A DNA stretch of 32,922 nucleotides from Sulfurimonas sp. CG01_land_8_20_14_3_00_36_23 (GCA_002781365.1 PETN01000053.1:1-32922); one strand, 5' to 3'. Counted from the first letter of the stretch, positions 17,479-26,256 are shown. The notes: generated by a model from the letters alone, not told the origin. Program-made: numbers and translations.

Positions 17479-17503
17479 TTTCCACATGCTTGGCATGTGG
17501 AAA
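17479..17503. terminator. Hairpin from an inverted pair of the repeated word, between kinase and dnaK
   Basis: TTTCCACATGC (17479-17489) and GCATGTGGAAA (17493-17503) form perfect 11-bp arms around a 3-base loop. It begins 6 bp after the kinase stop and ends 13 bp before the dnaK stop on the other strand, a natural place for a bidirectional terminator. Confidence 0.65.
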
Positions 17504-17516
17504 TGAGAGAGTAGAG

Positions 17517-19412
17517 TTACTCTATCTCTGCATCGATAACATCGTCATCATTTTTTTTCTTTTTCTTATCAGCTTCGCCCGTTTCACCAGCTTCGCCTGC
17601 TTCATCTTTTTTGTACATTTGTTCAGCCATTTTGTGGCTTACTTCTGTTAAAACTTTTACTTTCTCTTCAATTTGTGCTTTTGTAGCTGCACTATCTTTT
17701 AATACATCTTTTAAGTCAGTGATAGCAGCTTCAATTTTTGCTTTCTCTTCTGCTTCAATTTTATCTTCCATCTCTGTTAAAGATTTTTCAGTTTGAGCGA
17801 TAAGTGCATCTGCTTGGTTTTTCAACTCAACAAGTGCTTTTCTCTCTGAGTCGGCTGCTTTATGCTCTTCCGCATCTTGAACCATTTTGTTAATCTCTTC
17901 CTCACTTAGTCCTGACGAACCACTGATAGTGATAGATTGAGATTTACCTGTTCCTTTATCTGTTGAAGAAACCGTCAAGATACCATTCGCATCAATATCA
18001 AAAGTTACTTCAATTTGAGGTACACCTCTTGGAGCTGCTGGGATGTCACCTAACTCAAAAAGACCTAAAGATTTGTTATCTTTTGCAAACTCTCTCTCAC
18101 CTTGAGCAACCGAAATAGATACGGCAGGTTGATTATTTTCTGCAGTTGAGAAGATTTGAGATTTTTTTACAGGAATTGTTGTTCCTTTCTCAATGATTTT
18201 CGTCATAACTCCACCAAGCGTTTCAATTCCAAGTGATAATGGAGTAACATCTAAAAGAAGAACATCTTTTACATCTCCTCTTAAAACACCACCTTGGATA
18301 GCCGCACCTGCAGCAACAACTTCATCAGGATTTACACTTTTGTTTAGGTTTTTTCCACCAAAATATTTACTTACAGCTTCTTGTGCTGAAGGAACACGTG
18401 TCGAACCACCAACCATAATAATCTCTTTGATTTGACTGTTTTCTAAACCAGACTCTTTCATTGCAGTTTTAATATGGTCAATAGTCTCTTTGATTAAAGA
18501 CTCAATCATACCTTCAAACTTCGCACGCGTAAGTTTGATAACAAGATGTTGTGGTCCAGCTTCTGTCATAGTGATAAATGGTAAGTTGATTTCAGTTTCC
18601 GTTGCAGAACTTAACTCTTTTTTAGCATTTTCTGCAGAATCTTTTAGACGTTGAAGTGCCATCTTGTCATTTTTAAGATCAATACCATGAGAATTTTTAA
18701 ACTCGCTGTTTAGGTAATCAACAATTTTGTTATCAAAGTCATCTCCACCTAAGAATGCATTTCCATCCGTTGAGAGAACTTCAAAAGTACCATCAGATAT
18801 CTCTAATACTGTAACGTCAAATGTTCCACCACCAAGGTCATACACAAGTACATTCTCTTCAGACTTGCTCTCTAAACCATACGCAAGTGCAGAAGCAGTT
18901 GGCTCATTAATGATACGAAGAACGTTAAGACCTGCGATTGTACCTGCATCTTTTGTCGCTTTTCTTTGTGCATCATTGAAGTAAGCAGGAACTGTAATGA
19001 CAGCATCTGTTACAGTTGAACCAATATACGCTTCCGCATCTTCTTTTAGTTTTGTTAAAATTTTCGCTGAAATCTCTTGTGGAGTGTAAACTTTACCAGC
19101 TACATTTACAGCAGCCATTCCATCTTTATCTACGATATTGTAAGTTACTTTATCGTGCGCTGCTTTTGCGTTCTCTTCATTCATCATAAGACCCATAATT
19201 CTCTTAATAGAAGAGATAGTTTTATCTGGGTTTGTGATTGCTTGACGTTTTGCAGGATCTCCTACTAAAACCTCACCTTTATCTGTGAAAGCAACGACTG
19301 AAGGAGTTGTGTTTTTACCCTCTTTATTTGGGATAATTTTCGCTTCACCACCCTCATAAACTGCTACACATGAATTTGTTGTTCCTAAATCTATACCTAT
19401 TACTTTTGACAT
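17517..19412 (-). CDS. dnaK: Chaperone DnaK (Hsp70)
   Basis: A 631-residue Hsp70. The nucleotide-binding domain shows [17 protein letters not shown] at the start, [10 protein letters not shown] and [11 protein letters not shown]. The linker [13 protein letters not shown] leads into the substrate-binding domain. The C-terminal tail is lysine-rich and ends [10 protein letters not shown], close to the usual EEVD-like end. It folds proteins together with DnaJ and the exchange factor GrpE, whose gene lies upstream. No dnaJ is in the window. AAAGGAT precedes the ATG. The 163-bp gap from grpE is long and contains an unusual folded segment. Confidence 0.98.
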   Translation of the reverse strand: MSKVIGIDLGTTNSCVAVYEGGEAKIIPNKEGKNTTPSVVAFTDKGEVLVGDPAKRQAITNPDKTISSIKRIMGLMMNEENAKAAHDKVTYNIVDKDGMAAVNVAGKVYTPQEISAKILTKLKEDAEAYIGSTVTDAVITVPAYFNDAQRKATKDAGTIAGLNVLRIINEPTASALAYGLESKSEENVLVYDLGGGTFDVTVLEISDGTFEVLSTDGNAFLGGDDFDNKIVDYLNSEFKNSHGIDLKNDKMALQRLKDSAENAKKELSSATETEINLPFITMTEAGPQHLVIKLTRAKFEGMIESLIKETIDHIKTAMKESGLENSQIKEIIMVGGSTRVPSAQEAVSKYFGGKNLNKSVNPDEVVAAGAAIQGGVLRGDVKDVLLLDVTPLSLGIETLGGVMTKIIEKGTTIPVKKSQIFSTAENNQPAVSISVAQGEREFAKDNKSLGLFELGDIPAAPRGVPQIEVTFDIDANGILTVSSTDKGTGKSQSITISGSSGLSEEEINKMVQDAEEHKAADSERKALVELKNQADALIAQTEKSLTEMEDKIEAEEKAKIEAAITDLKDVLKDSAATKAQIEEKVKVLTEVSHKMAEQMYKKDEAGEAGETGEADKKKKKNDDDVIDAEIE

Positions 19413-19443
19413 TTTAATATCCTTTAATTTTTTTCAAAAATTT

Positions 19444-19465
19444 AAGGGAACCATTTTATTCCCTT
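19444..19465 (-). promoter_or_regulatory. Leader hairpin just upstream of the dnaK ribosome binding site
   Basis: On the minus strand AAGGGAA and TTCCCTT (plus coordinates 19459-19465 and 19444-19450) pair over 7 bp around an 8-base loop. It could stabilise a processed dnaK mRNA or modulate its translation. Confidence 0.4.
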
Positions 19466-19467
19466 TT

Positions 19468-19539
19468 GTCACGATGTCGGAAGTAATTCCGCCATCTACG
19501 CTAACGCTGAGTTTCCTTCGGCAGGAAGCCCGCGACACC
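19468..19539 (-). other. GC-rich folded spacer element between grpE and dnaK
   Basis: This stretch is clearly richer in GC than its surroundings and can close a long-range 7-bp stem (GATGTCG at 19473-19479 with CGACACC at 19533-19539, one G-U pair). Inside it holds TTCCT/AGGAA (19513-19527) and CGGAA/TTCCG (19478-19491, competing with the closing stem). I could not fit it to a tRNA or a known riboswitch. It may be a dispersed repeat, an RNA-processing site, or an mRNA structure uncoupling dnaK from grpE. Confidence 0.4.
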
Positions 19540-19575
19540 TTGTCTCTTTTTTCTTATTTGTTTATTTTCTACGAA

Positions 19576-20121
19576 CTAATTCGCGACTATTACCATTGCC
19601 TCACGCAGTGGTCTCTCTTTATATTTATAACCAGTTTGAAAAGTTTGAACTATTTGCCCTGAAGCAACAGTGTCACTATCTACAGCTTGTACTGCATTGT
19701 GAATGTTAGGGTCAAATGGTGCATCGTGAGAAACCATTGTTACCCCATGTCTCTCTAACGCGGTAATGAACTGCTTATGAGTAAGCTCAATCCCCTCTTT
19801 TAACTTATCAAAAAGTTCAGCTTTATCAGCTTCCGTGTTTGCTGAGTTAATTGCACCTTGAAGTGAATCCATAACTGGAATCATATCTTTTGCAAATTTT
19901 TCATTTGCATATTCAAGTGCTGTGTACTTCTCACGTTCGAGTCTTTTTTTGATATTATCAAAATCAGCATGTACACGTGCATACTTATCTTTGAGTGCTA
20001 TGAGTTCTTCTTGTAGTAAATCAAACTCATTCTCAACAGCTTCTGCTTCTGCTTCCGCCTCATCTGTTGTAAGTTCTATATTTTCCTCTTGGCTTTGAGG
20101 TTCTGTTTCTTCTTTAGACAT
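19576..20121 (-). CDS. grpE: Nucleotide exchange factor GrpE
   Basis: A 181-residue co-chaperone that releases ADP from DnaK. The N-terminal part is acidic and glutamate-rich, followed by a long coiled coil (from about residue 30) with YARVHADFDNIKKRLERE and the conserved VMDSLQGAI. The beta domain ends with the signature region HGVTMV, FDPNIHNAV and GYKYKERPLREAMVIV. The gene heads a grpE-dnaK operon on the minus strand. Unlike many bacteria, no hrcA repressor gene lies in front; the next gene upstream is divergent and unrelated. The ribosome binding site AGGAG is about 13 bases from the ATG, rather far. Confidence 0.96.
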   Translation of the reverse strand: MSKEETEPQSQEENIELTTDEAEAEAEAVENEFDLLQEELIALKDKYARVHADFDNIKKRLEREKYTALEYANEKFAKDMIPVMDSLQGAINSANTEADKAELFDKLKEGIELTHKQFITALERHGVTMVSHDAPFDPNIHNAVQAVDSDTVASGQIVQTFQTGYKYKERPLREAMVIVAN

Positions 20122-20158
20122 AATAGTTTATTGACTCCTTTTTTAAAAAGATGGCAAT

Positions 20159-20187
20159 ATTATACATATTGAGTGTAACAATGTCAA
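20159..20187 (-). promoter_or_regulatory. Consensus sigma70 promoter of grpE-dnaK
   Basis: On the minus strand a perfect TTGACA (20182-20187) and a perfect TATAAT (20159-20164) are separated by exactly 17 bases. A perfect -35 is unusual for Campylobacterota promoters and implies strong expression that needs a repressor. Confidence 0.75.
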
Positions 20188-20188
20188 G
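20168..20188 (-). promoter_or_regulatory. HAIR-like operator (HspR binding site candidate)
   Basis: On the minus strand the sequence is CTTGACA, seven bases, ACTCAAT. The HAIR consensus bound by HspR repressors is CTTGAGT-N7-ACTCAAG, so 11 of 14 positions match with the correct spacing. It overlaps the -35 box and spacer of the grpE promoter. HspR controls dnaK operons in Campylobacter and Helicobacter. The hspR gene itself is not in the window. Confidence 0.5.
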
Positions 20189-20323
20189 TATTGCTTAAGT
20201 GCTTGTGCTTAACAAAGTTTAGTCTATCTGTATCAAGTATAGAAAAACCCTTTAAAATAGGGAGTGAAAATCTATTTAAAGATATTTTTAGTATGATTAC
20301 ATAATAAAAACGATGGAGTGATT

Positions 20324-22321
20324 ATGAAATATTTAGCTTGGTTTATTGGAATTTTAGTGAGTATTGTTGCTGCTGTTTATGTTGTTCTCTTTACTCCTTT
20401 TGGCAATTCACTGCTTCAACCTGTTATAGAAAAGAAAATTATTGAGCAAACAAAACTTGAGAGTAAACTTACCTCATTCGCATTAAATATGAGTAGTTTT
20501 GCAATAGTTTTGGAACTTGATAAAAACAATATTATCTATTTAAGTGGAAATTACTCTCTCTTTTCTCAAGCATTCAATGTGGCATACAGAGTAAAACTAG
20601 AGAAACTTGAGAGCCTAAAATCACTCACAAATGCGCCACTCCGAGGAAGTCTCTTCACGGAAGGAGTAGTTAAAGGGACGTTGGCTTTTATAGAAGTTGA
20701 CGGAAAAAGCAGTGTTGCAAAAAGTGATACTTCTTATCATGTTGAGCTAAAAGATTTTAACCCTACTTCTATTATTGCAAAAGTAAAAGAGGCTGATTTG
20801 GCGACACTCCTTTTTATGGGTGGCGAAAAAGCGTATGCACAGGCGACTCTCAATCTCACGCTCAACTTTAAAAATATAGTTCCACATGCTCTGGATGGAG
20901 ATGTTCTACTTGAGACAAAAAATGGCAAGATAGATACTAAACTTATGGCAAAAGAGTTCGCCCTGAAGATACCAAATACAGAGTTTAGTATGAAACTAGA
21001 TGCGAAGCTCAAAGGCGATGATGTAGATTATAGCTACTTACTTAGTTCAAACTTAGCAAAAATCACATCATCAGGAAAGATAATCCCTGAACCTTTAGAT
21101 ACAGATATAAAGTATAGTATCGATGTAAAAGAGTTGGCACTTTTCAAGCCAATGACAGGTGCAGATATACGAGGAGCTATGAAACTTAGCGGTAAAGTAA
21201 AAGGTGGGAAAAGTCAGATGCTAGTCGATGGCGTAACTGATTTTGCTGGATCTGATACTTCTTTTAAAATGACGCTTAAAGATTTCGCTCCACAGAAGAT
21301 GAACCTTAAGATGAAAGATTTACAGCTAGAGAACCTCCTCTATATGATAAATCAGCCGCATTATGCAGATGGAACTCTCTCTTTAGATGTTGACATAAGT
21401 GATGCAAAAGTTGGAAATCTTAAAGGAGTAGTCAAGGCAGGGATAGAGAACGGAGTTGTAGATTCTAAATATTTAACTGAAGCTTTTGAATTTAAAACGC
21501 CTATGCCTGGCACTTCATTTAAACTAGCAAGCTTTACAAAACTCAATGGAGACTTTGTAGATACGAAACTCAATCTTATCTCCTCTTTAGCAAATTTAGA
21601 TATTGAAAATGTAAGATTAAACATCAAAGAGGGAAGTATTCAGAGTGATTATGCAACTAAAATACATAACCTTGATAAGCTCTATTTTGTATCACAGCGC
21701 CATTTAAACGGAAGCCTATCTGTGGATGGGGTGTTGAAAAAGGCGAAAGATTTAGAGTTAAGCATGCACTCTAAAGTGGCTGGTGGAGTTGTAGAGGCTA
21801 AACTTCACAATGATGATTTTCATGCGGATATAAACTCTGTGCAGACAGTTCAAACACTTCGTATCTTGACCTATCCTGAGATATTTAAGGCATCTCTCAA
21901 TGCAACTTTGGATTATAATCTACAAAGTCAAAGTGGAAAACTCAAGGGTGATTTAGTAGAGGGTGCTTTTACGAAAAATCAAGCGCTTGACCTTATTAAA
22001 AAATATGCAAAGAGTGATCTCTATGTTGAGCGTTTCAAAGGTGGAGTCAATGCAGATATAGATAAAGAGATGATTGTCGCAAGTCTCGATTTGCAATCAA
22101 ATAAATCCTCCATAAAGTCCAAAGATGCAAAACTAAACTCTAAGACGAAAAAGATGGATGCAAGTGTAGAGATTGTAGCAAATGAGTATCCTATCAATGT
22201 AAATCTCAAAGGAGATGTCGCTTCACCTGCTGTAAATGTGGACTTGAAAAAGCTAATGGAGTCTAAAACGGGAGAGGTGATTCAAAAAGAGGTTACAAAC
22301 CTACTTAAGAATCTTTTTTAA
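20324..22321 (+). CDS. AsmA/TamB-like envelope protein
   Basis: A 665-residue protein from ATG 20324, chosen because GGAG lies five bases upstream; an in-frame GTG at 20318 is the only earlier option. An N-terminal membrane anchor (about residues 3-22) is followed by a large periplasmic region of repeated beta-strand units. Several blocks share the pattern aspartate-phenylalanine-x-proline then a helix-like segment (KDFNPTSIIAKVKEADLATLLF, KDFAPQKMNLKMKDLQLENLLY), suggesting internal duplication. This is typical of AsmA-like, bridge-type proteins thought to move lipids or affect outer-membrane assembly. Family membership is inferred from layout, not from a single motif. Its 3' end overlaps the convergent gene by 21 bp. 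Confidence 0.75.
   Translation: MKYLAWFIGILVSIVAAVYVVLFTPFGNSLLQPVIEKKIIEQTKLESKLTSFALNMSSFAIVLELDKNNIIYLSGNYSLFSQAFNVAYRVKLEKLESLKSLTNAPLRGSLFTEGVVKGTLAFIEVDGKSSVAKSDTSYHVELKDFNPTSIIAKVKEADLATLLFMGGEKAYAQATLNLTLNFKNIVPHALDGDVLLETKNGKIDTKLMAKEFALKIPNTEFSMKLDAKLKGDDVDYSYLLSSNLAKITSSGKIIPEPLDTDIKYSIDVKELALFKPMTGADIRGAMKLSGKVKGGKSQMLVDGVTDFAGSDTSFKMTLKDFAPQKMNLKMKDLQLENLLYMINQPHYADGTLSLDVDISDAKVGNLKGVVKAGIENGVVDSKYLTEAFEFKTPMPGTSFKLASFTKLNGDFVDTKLNLISSLANLDIENVRLNIKEGSIQSDYATKIHNLDKLYFVSQRHLNGSLSVDGVLKKAKDLELSMHSKVAGGVVEAKLHNDDFHADINSVQTVQTLRILTYPEIFKASLNATLDYNLQSQSGKLKGDLVEGAFTKNQALDLIKKYAKSDLYVERFKGGVNADIDKEMIVASLDLQSNKSSIKSKDAKLNSKTKKMDASVEIVANEYPINVNLKGDVASPAVNVDLKKLMESKTGEVIQKEVTNLLKNLF
20880..20889 (+). 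repeat. CCACATGC word, coding
   Basis: TTCCACATGC in the AsmA-like gene, read as VPHA. Confidence 0.85.
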
Positions 22322-22753
22322 ATCCTCTTGCGTTTGCGGATACTTTATCTGAGTGATTTTTCTATTTTTGAGATATAAAACTGTGAGACAATCCTCTTTG
22401 TAGGCAAGCGTTAAATTAAATGCTTCATCATAACTCATAAGGATAGGGTGTTTGTACTTTTGCATCTTTGGCAATACAAAAAGATTTAAAATCCCTGAGG
22501 GAACTTGAGAAGCATCCACTAAAAAGTTGACACCCTTTGGCATGTGGAATTTCTCAAAATATCTGTTTGCAACGCTTGTGCTCTCTTTGTCCCAAGAGAT
22601 AATCCACATGCCATCTTTTATGAGCTTATACTCTTGATTATGTTGCGAGTGGAGTGTGACTTGGGTTATCTCATCACCGACTTGAAGCATATTTGCATAG
22701 AGGAGGAAGGGGAAAAAGAGTGCTACTATTTTTTTCATGGGCAAAGATAACAC
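22301..22753 (-). CDS. Small exported protein, possibly thioredoxin-fold without active-site cysteines
   Basis: A 150-residue protein (145 if it starts at ATG 22738). MKKIVALFFPFLLYAN looks like a signal peptide, so it is probably periplasmic. The pattern VGDEITQVTLHSQHNQEYKL, then GMWIISWDKES, recalls the first half of TlpA/peroxiredoxin-like domains, but no CxxC is present and the only cysteine (EDCLTVLY) is late. I do not recognise a specific function. The GTG at 22753 has AGAGAG just upstream and the ATG at 22738 has no clear ribosome binding site, so the start is unsure. Two copies of the repeated word lie 64 bp apart inside it. It is the last gene of the prs-lepA-comF run. Confidence 0.65.
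   Translation of the reverse strand: MLSLPMKKIVALFFPFLLYANMLQVGDEITQVTLHSQHNQEYKLIKDGMWIISWDKESTSVANRYFEKFHMPKGVNFLVDASQVPSGILNLFVLPKMQKYKHPILMSYDEAFNLTLAYKEDCLTVLYLKNRKITQIKYPQTQEDLKKILK
22539..22549 (-). repeat. CCACATGC word, coding
   Basis: GGCATGTGGAA on plus; in the minus-strand exported protein it reads FHMP. Confidence 0.9.
22603..22612 (+). repeat. CCACATGC word, coding
   Basis: TCCACATGCC on plus; the minus-strand gene reads it as GMW. Confidence 0.9.
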
Positions 22754-22781
22754 AACTCTCTTTAAACTATTTTATAAAACT

Positions 22782-23357
22782 CTATTTTTGACTTACATCT
22801 GCTAAAGCGAGGCAAAAAAGAGTATTTTTATTATTTCTCTGCATTGTTTGAATAGCCTGTGTAAATGTTGCACCAGTTGTGATAATGTCATCGACTAAAA
22901 TCACATCCTCACCTTCGAAGAATTGAAGCTCAAACTCTCTTGGGTTGAGGAGTCTAAACTCTTTGCTTTTACCAGAGTAAGAGATACTGTTTTTGGCTCT
23001 TAATTTATTGTAGAGAGGTTTTATATTTTTACTTTTTAGAGATTTGTTGAGTATGGCTGTATGTGCGTAACCACTCTCTGTTTTGTCATCAATGGCTATA
23101 GAAGGTATGGCATGTGGAAACTCAAATTGTTGTGCAAATTTTTTTAAACTGTTTTGCGCGAGTATTTTGTAAATGTAGTAGCCTAAATCTGTATGTTTTG
23201 TATGAAGCAGTTTCTTTATATCTTGATATTTGTAAAAAGAGAGTACTTCTATGTTGTTAAGGATTTTTCGTTTATAGATGGAGGGTGTTAAAAAGCTTTC
23301 TTGGCACGCTTGACAGATGTGTGTGAAAGACAAACTCTCACACAACAGACATCGCAT
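22782..23357 (-). CDS. comF: ComF family phosphoribosyltransferase-like protein
   Basis: A 191-residue ComF/GntX family protein. Four cysteines in two pairs (Cys3, Cys6, Cys15, Cys18) form a likely zinc ribbon. The C-terminal phosphoribosyltransferase-like domain has the PRPP-loop motif VDDIITTGAT at 155-164. In naturally transformable bacteria ComF acts in the cytoplasm in DNA uptake, working with PriA and incoming single strands; outside competence the role is unclear. It lies after lepA on the same strand, separated by a segment that appears to have been inserted (see the 26-bp direct repeat). One exact copy of the repeated word encodes FPHA at residues 80-83. Confidence 0.85.
   Translation of the reverse strand: MRCLLCESLSFTHICQACQESFLTPSIYKRKILNNIEVLSFYKYQDIKKLLHTKHTDLGYYIYKILAQNSLKKFAQQFEFPHAIPSIAIDDKTESGYAHTAILNKSLKSKNIKPLYNKLRAKNSISYSGKSKEFRLLNPREFELQFFEGEDVILVDDIITTGATFTQAIQTMQRNNKNTLFCLALADVSQK
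23109..23119 (-). repeat. CCACATGC word, coding
   Basis: GGCATGTGGAA on plus; comF reads it as FPHA. Confidence 0.9.
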
Positions 23358-23368
23358 CGTCTCTCTCT

Positions 23369-23522
23369 TAGTCCATTTTAAGAACGGACATAAAGTCTAT
23401 TGTTTTTTCTTCTTGCTGTGGGAACAAGTACCCACAGCAATTCATCTCACTAAAGCTTTTGCTATCGCAAAGAGAAGCATTTATAAGTTTCATTTCTAGT
23501 CCATTTTAAGAACGGACATAAA
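23369..23522. repeat. 26-bp direct repeat duplicating the lepA 3' end around a 102-bp insert
   Basis: TAGTCC to ATAAA, 26 identical bases, occurs at 23369-23394 and 23497-23522. The right copy is the real end of lepA (MSVLKMD, stop). The left copy encodes the same last seven residues and a TAA stop, right before comF. Removing one copy plus the insert would put comF about 10 bases after lepA. The insert also carries AGAAGCATTTAT (23473-23484), an inverted copy of lepA bases 23518-23529, and a strong hairpin. Confidence 0.85.
23413..23440. terminator. Hairpin in the lepA-comF insert
   Basis: TTGCTGTGGG (23413-23422) and CCCACAGCAA (23431-23440) are perfect 10-bp arms around an 8-base loop. 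On the minus strand it follows lepA by 56 bases. There is no T-run in that direction, so termination or mRNA end protection is possible but unproven. Confidence 0.5.
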
Positions 23523-25286
23523 TGCTTCTTGAGGAAGCTGCACTTTTCCGATGGACTTCATTCTTTTTTTACCAGCTTTCTGTTTTTCTAGTAGTTTTCT
23601 TTTACGGGTAATATCTCCACCATAACATTTGGCAGTAACATTTTTCCCCATAGATTTTACAGTTTCACGCGCTATAACTTGTGAGCCTAAAGAGGCTTGC
23701 ACTGCAACTTCAAAAAGTTGACGTGGGATAAGCTCTTTCATGTTTTTAACTAAAACACGACCACGGGCAAGTGCTTGTGTTCGAGGAACAACTATGCTGA
23801 GTGCATCGACTGCTTCTCCTGCTACTTTTATGTCAAGTTTCACAAGGTCGCCAACTCTGAACTCTATGGGTTCATAGTCAAAAGAAGCATACCCTTTTGA
23901 GATGGACTTTAAAGTGTCGTAAAAGTCCATAACAATCTCATTCATAGGAATCTCATACTCAAGCATAACTCTATTCTCATTAAGATAGGTCATTTTTGTT
24001 TGGATTCCTCTTTTGTTAATGAGCAGAGTGATGATATTGCCAAGGTAATCACTCGGAGTAATTACAGTAGCTCTTACATAAGGCTCTTCAATACGGTCAA
24101 TTTTATTGACCTCTGGAAGCTGAGATGGATTTTGAACATCGATTTTATCACCATTGTTTAGATAGACTTGGTAGATAACCGAGGGCGCAGAAGCGATTAA
24201 ATCAAGGTTAAACTCGCGTTCAAGTCTCTCTTTGATAACTTCCATGTGAAGCATTCCCAAAAATCCAACACGAAAACCAAAACCTAGCGCCATAGAAGTC
24301 TCTGGTTCATACGATAAAGAGCTATCATTTAATCGTAGCTTATCAAGCGCATCGCGTAAGTTTTCAAACTCATCTGTATCTATTGGATAGATACCTGCAA
24401 AAACGAATGGCTTCGCAGGTTCATATCTTCCAACAGGTTCAAGCGCAGGATTTTTTGCATCTGTGATTGTGTCTCCAACATTGATGACACTTACCTCTTT
24501 GAGTCCAAGAACGACGATACCAATTTCACCACATCCTATTGTGTTCGTTTTTATACGTTTGAGTGGATGAGGGTACATCAAATCTAAAATCTGATGTTCT
24601 TCAAGATTGCTCATGAGTTGGATGTTCTGACCCTTTTTAATCTGACCGTCAAACACGCGAACAAGAGCAAGTGCACCTAGATACTGGTCAAACCAAGAGT
24701 CATAAATAATGGCTTTTGTCGTTGCCTCAGGATTCCCAACAGGGGCAGGGATTCTATCTACAATCGCATCGATAAGCTCACGAATGCCAACTCCTGTTTT
24801 TGCAGAGACTAAACAAGCATCAGTTGCATCAATACCAATACTTGTCTCAATCTCTTCTGCAACTTTGATTGGGTCTGCTGCTGGTAAATCTATTTTATTG
24901 ATAACAGGTATAAGTTCAAGATTGTTCTCCATTGCAAGATAAACATTCGCAATAGTTTGTGCTTCAACACCCTGCGCCGCATCTACAATTAGAAGAGCAC
25001 CATCACTTGAAGCGAGAGACTTACTCACTTCATAAGAGAAATCTACGTGGCCAGGAGTGTCGATAAGGTTGAGAATATAGTGCTGTCCATCTTTGACATA
25101 ATCAAGTCGGACACTTTGTGCTTTAATAGTGATTCCTCGCTCTTGCTCGATGTCCATAGTGTCCATCATCTGCTTTTTAAGCTCGCGTTCACTTACCGAA
25201 CCACACTCTTGTATGATTCTATCTGCAAGCGTACTTTTCCCATGATCAATATGGGCAATAATAGAGAAGTTTCTAATGTTTTTCAA
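23496..25286 (-). CDS. lepA: Elongation factor 4 (LepA)
   Basis: A 596-residue translational GTPase. The G domain has AHIDHGKST (residues 11-19), the switch [14 protein letters not shown] and the NKIDLP base-recognition motif. The C-terminal domain, with the [18 protein letters not shown] stretch, is unique to LepA. It acts on ribosomes, probably in initiation or assembly. Length is normal. The gene starts 14 bp after prs on the same strand. Its final 26 bp are duplicated 128 bp further on. Confidence 0.98.
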   Translation of the reverse strand: MKNIRNFSIIAHIDHGKSTLADRIIQECGSVSERELKKQMMDTMDIEQERGITIKAQSVRLDYVKDGQHYILNLIDTPGHVDFSYEVSKSLASSDGALLIVDAAQGVEAQTIANVYLAMENNLELIPVINKIDLPAADPIKVAEEIETSIGIDATDACLVSAKTGVGIRELIDAIVDRIPAPVGNPEATTKAIIYDSWFDQYLGALALVRVFDGQIKKGQNIQLMSNLEEHQILDLMYPHPLKRIKTNTIGCGEIGIVVLGLKEVSVINVGDTITDAKNPALEPVGRYEPAKPFVFAGIYPIDTDEFENLRDALDKLRLNDSSLSYEPETSMALGFGFRVGFLGMLHMEVIKERLEREFNLDLIASAPSVIYQVYLNNGDKIDVQNPSQLPEVNKIDRIEEPYVRATVITPSDYLGNIITLLINKRGIQTKMTYLNENRVMLEYEIPMNEIVMDFYDTLKSISKGYASFDYEPIEFRVGDLVKLDIKVAGEAVDALSIVVPRTQALARGRVLVKNMKELIPRQLFEVAVQASLGSQVIARETVKSMGKNVTAKCYGGDITRKRKLLEKQKAGKKRMKSIGKVQLPQEAFMSVLKMD

Positions 25287-25300
25287 TAACTACCCTTAGA

Positions 25301-26227
25301 TTATGAGAAAAGTGAATTAACACTTTCGTTGTGATAAACTCTGCGTATAACTTCAGCAAAGAGAGGAGCAACAGTTAAAACTTTGATTTTTTTATGTGGT
25401 TTGGATTCGAGTGTATTTGTAACAATAAGTTCATCCAATTCACCAAGCTCTAGGTTTTCATACGCTTTTCCACTTAAAACAGCGTGCGTTGCACATGCCA
25501 TAACGGAAGTTGCACCACAGTTTTTGAGCGCAGTAGCAGCTTTGACCATAGTTCCAGCAGTATCAACCATATCATCAATCATGATAACATCTTTGCCATC
25601 AACATCACCGATGATATTCATAACTTCACTTTCGTTTGCTTTTTCACGACGCTTATCAACGATAACCATCTCTAAGCCCATTCTGTTTGCAAAGTAACGT
25701 GCACGAGCAACGCCTCCAATATCAGGAGAAGCAATCACAGGATTTTTAAGGTTTTTACTTTTGATATAGGTCTCAAATGTAAGAGAACCATAAAGATTAT
25801 CCACAGGAATATTGAAAAAACCTTGGATTTGTCCAGCATGTAAATCTATAGTTACTACTCTATTAATCCCCGCAGTTTCATACATATCTGCGACTAATCT
25901 TGCAGTAATAGGAACACGTGGTGCAGCTTTTCTATCTTGACGCGCATATCCGTAGTAAGGTACCACTGCTGTAATACTTGAAGCAGATGAACGACGAAGC
26001 GCATCTGTCATGATGAGTAACTCCATCAAGTTGTCATTTGAAGGCGCTCCTGTACTTTGAATGATAAAGACATCACGACCACGAACACTTTCAGCTATCT
26101 GAACTGAAATCTCACCATCACTGAACTTTTTGACATCAGCTTGCGCTAATGGAACATCTAATATTTGGCAAATCTCTTTTGCAAACTCACGACTTGAACT
26201 ACCAGCAAAAATCTTATAACCACGCAT
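25301..26227 (-). CDS. prs: Ribose-phosphate pyrophosphokinase
   Basis: A 308-residue enzyme that makes PRPP from ribose 5-phosphate and ATP for nucleotide, histidine and tryptophan synthesis. Signatures seen: FAGSSSREFA near the N terminus, VVTIDLHAGQIQGFF, and the PRPP loop MIDDMVDTAGTM. It is class I in length and motif content. An extended -10 (TGTATAAT) and AAGGAA stand before the ATG. It heads the minus-strand run prs, lepA, comF and the exported protein. Confidence 0.98.
   Translation of the reverse strand: MRGYKIFAGSSSREFAKEICQILDVPLAQADVKKFSDGEISVQIAESVRGRDVFIIQSTGAPSNDNLMELLIMTDALRRSSASSITAVVPYYGYARQDRKAAPRVPITARLVADMYETAGINRVVTIDLHAGQIQGFFNIPVDNLYGSLTFETYIKSKNLKNPVIASPDIGGVARARYFANRMGLEMVIVDKRREKANESEVMNIIGDVDGKDVIMIDDMVDTAGTMVKAATALKNCGATSVMACATHAVLSGKAYENLELGELDELIVTNTLESKPHKKIKVLTVAPLFAEVIRRVYHNESVNSLFS
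25489..25500 (+). repeat. One-mismatch copy of the word
   Basis: TTGCACATGCCA in prs, one base away from TTCCACATGCCA, in a stretch encoding the conserved CATHAV. Confidence 0.35.
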
Positions 26228-26256
26228 GGGGTTCCTTCTTGGAAAATTGATAAGGG

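Noticed and set aside
6240-17503. CCACATGC inverted pairs as ends of a miniature transposon
   Set aside because: The arms occur singly in many genes, in both relative orientations, with only 2-6 bases between paired arms and no target duplications.
19468-19541. Possible tRNA between grpE and dnaK (72 bases with a 7-bp closing stem)
   Set aside because: No proper T-arm or anticodon arm can be drawn, and positions 8-9 and the T-loop sequence do not match a tRNA.
20122-20317. CIRCE element (TTAGCACTC-N9-GAGTGCTAA) upstream of grpE
   Set aside because: Not present; a HAIR-like site fits the sequence better.
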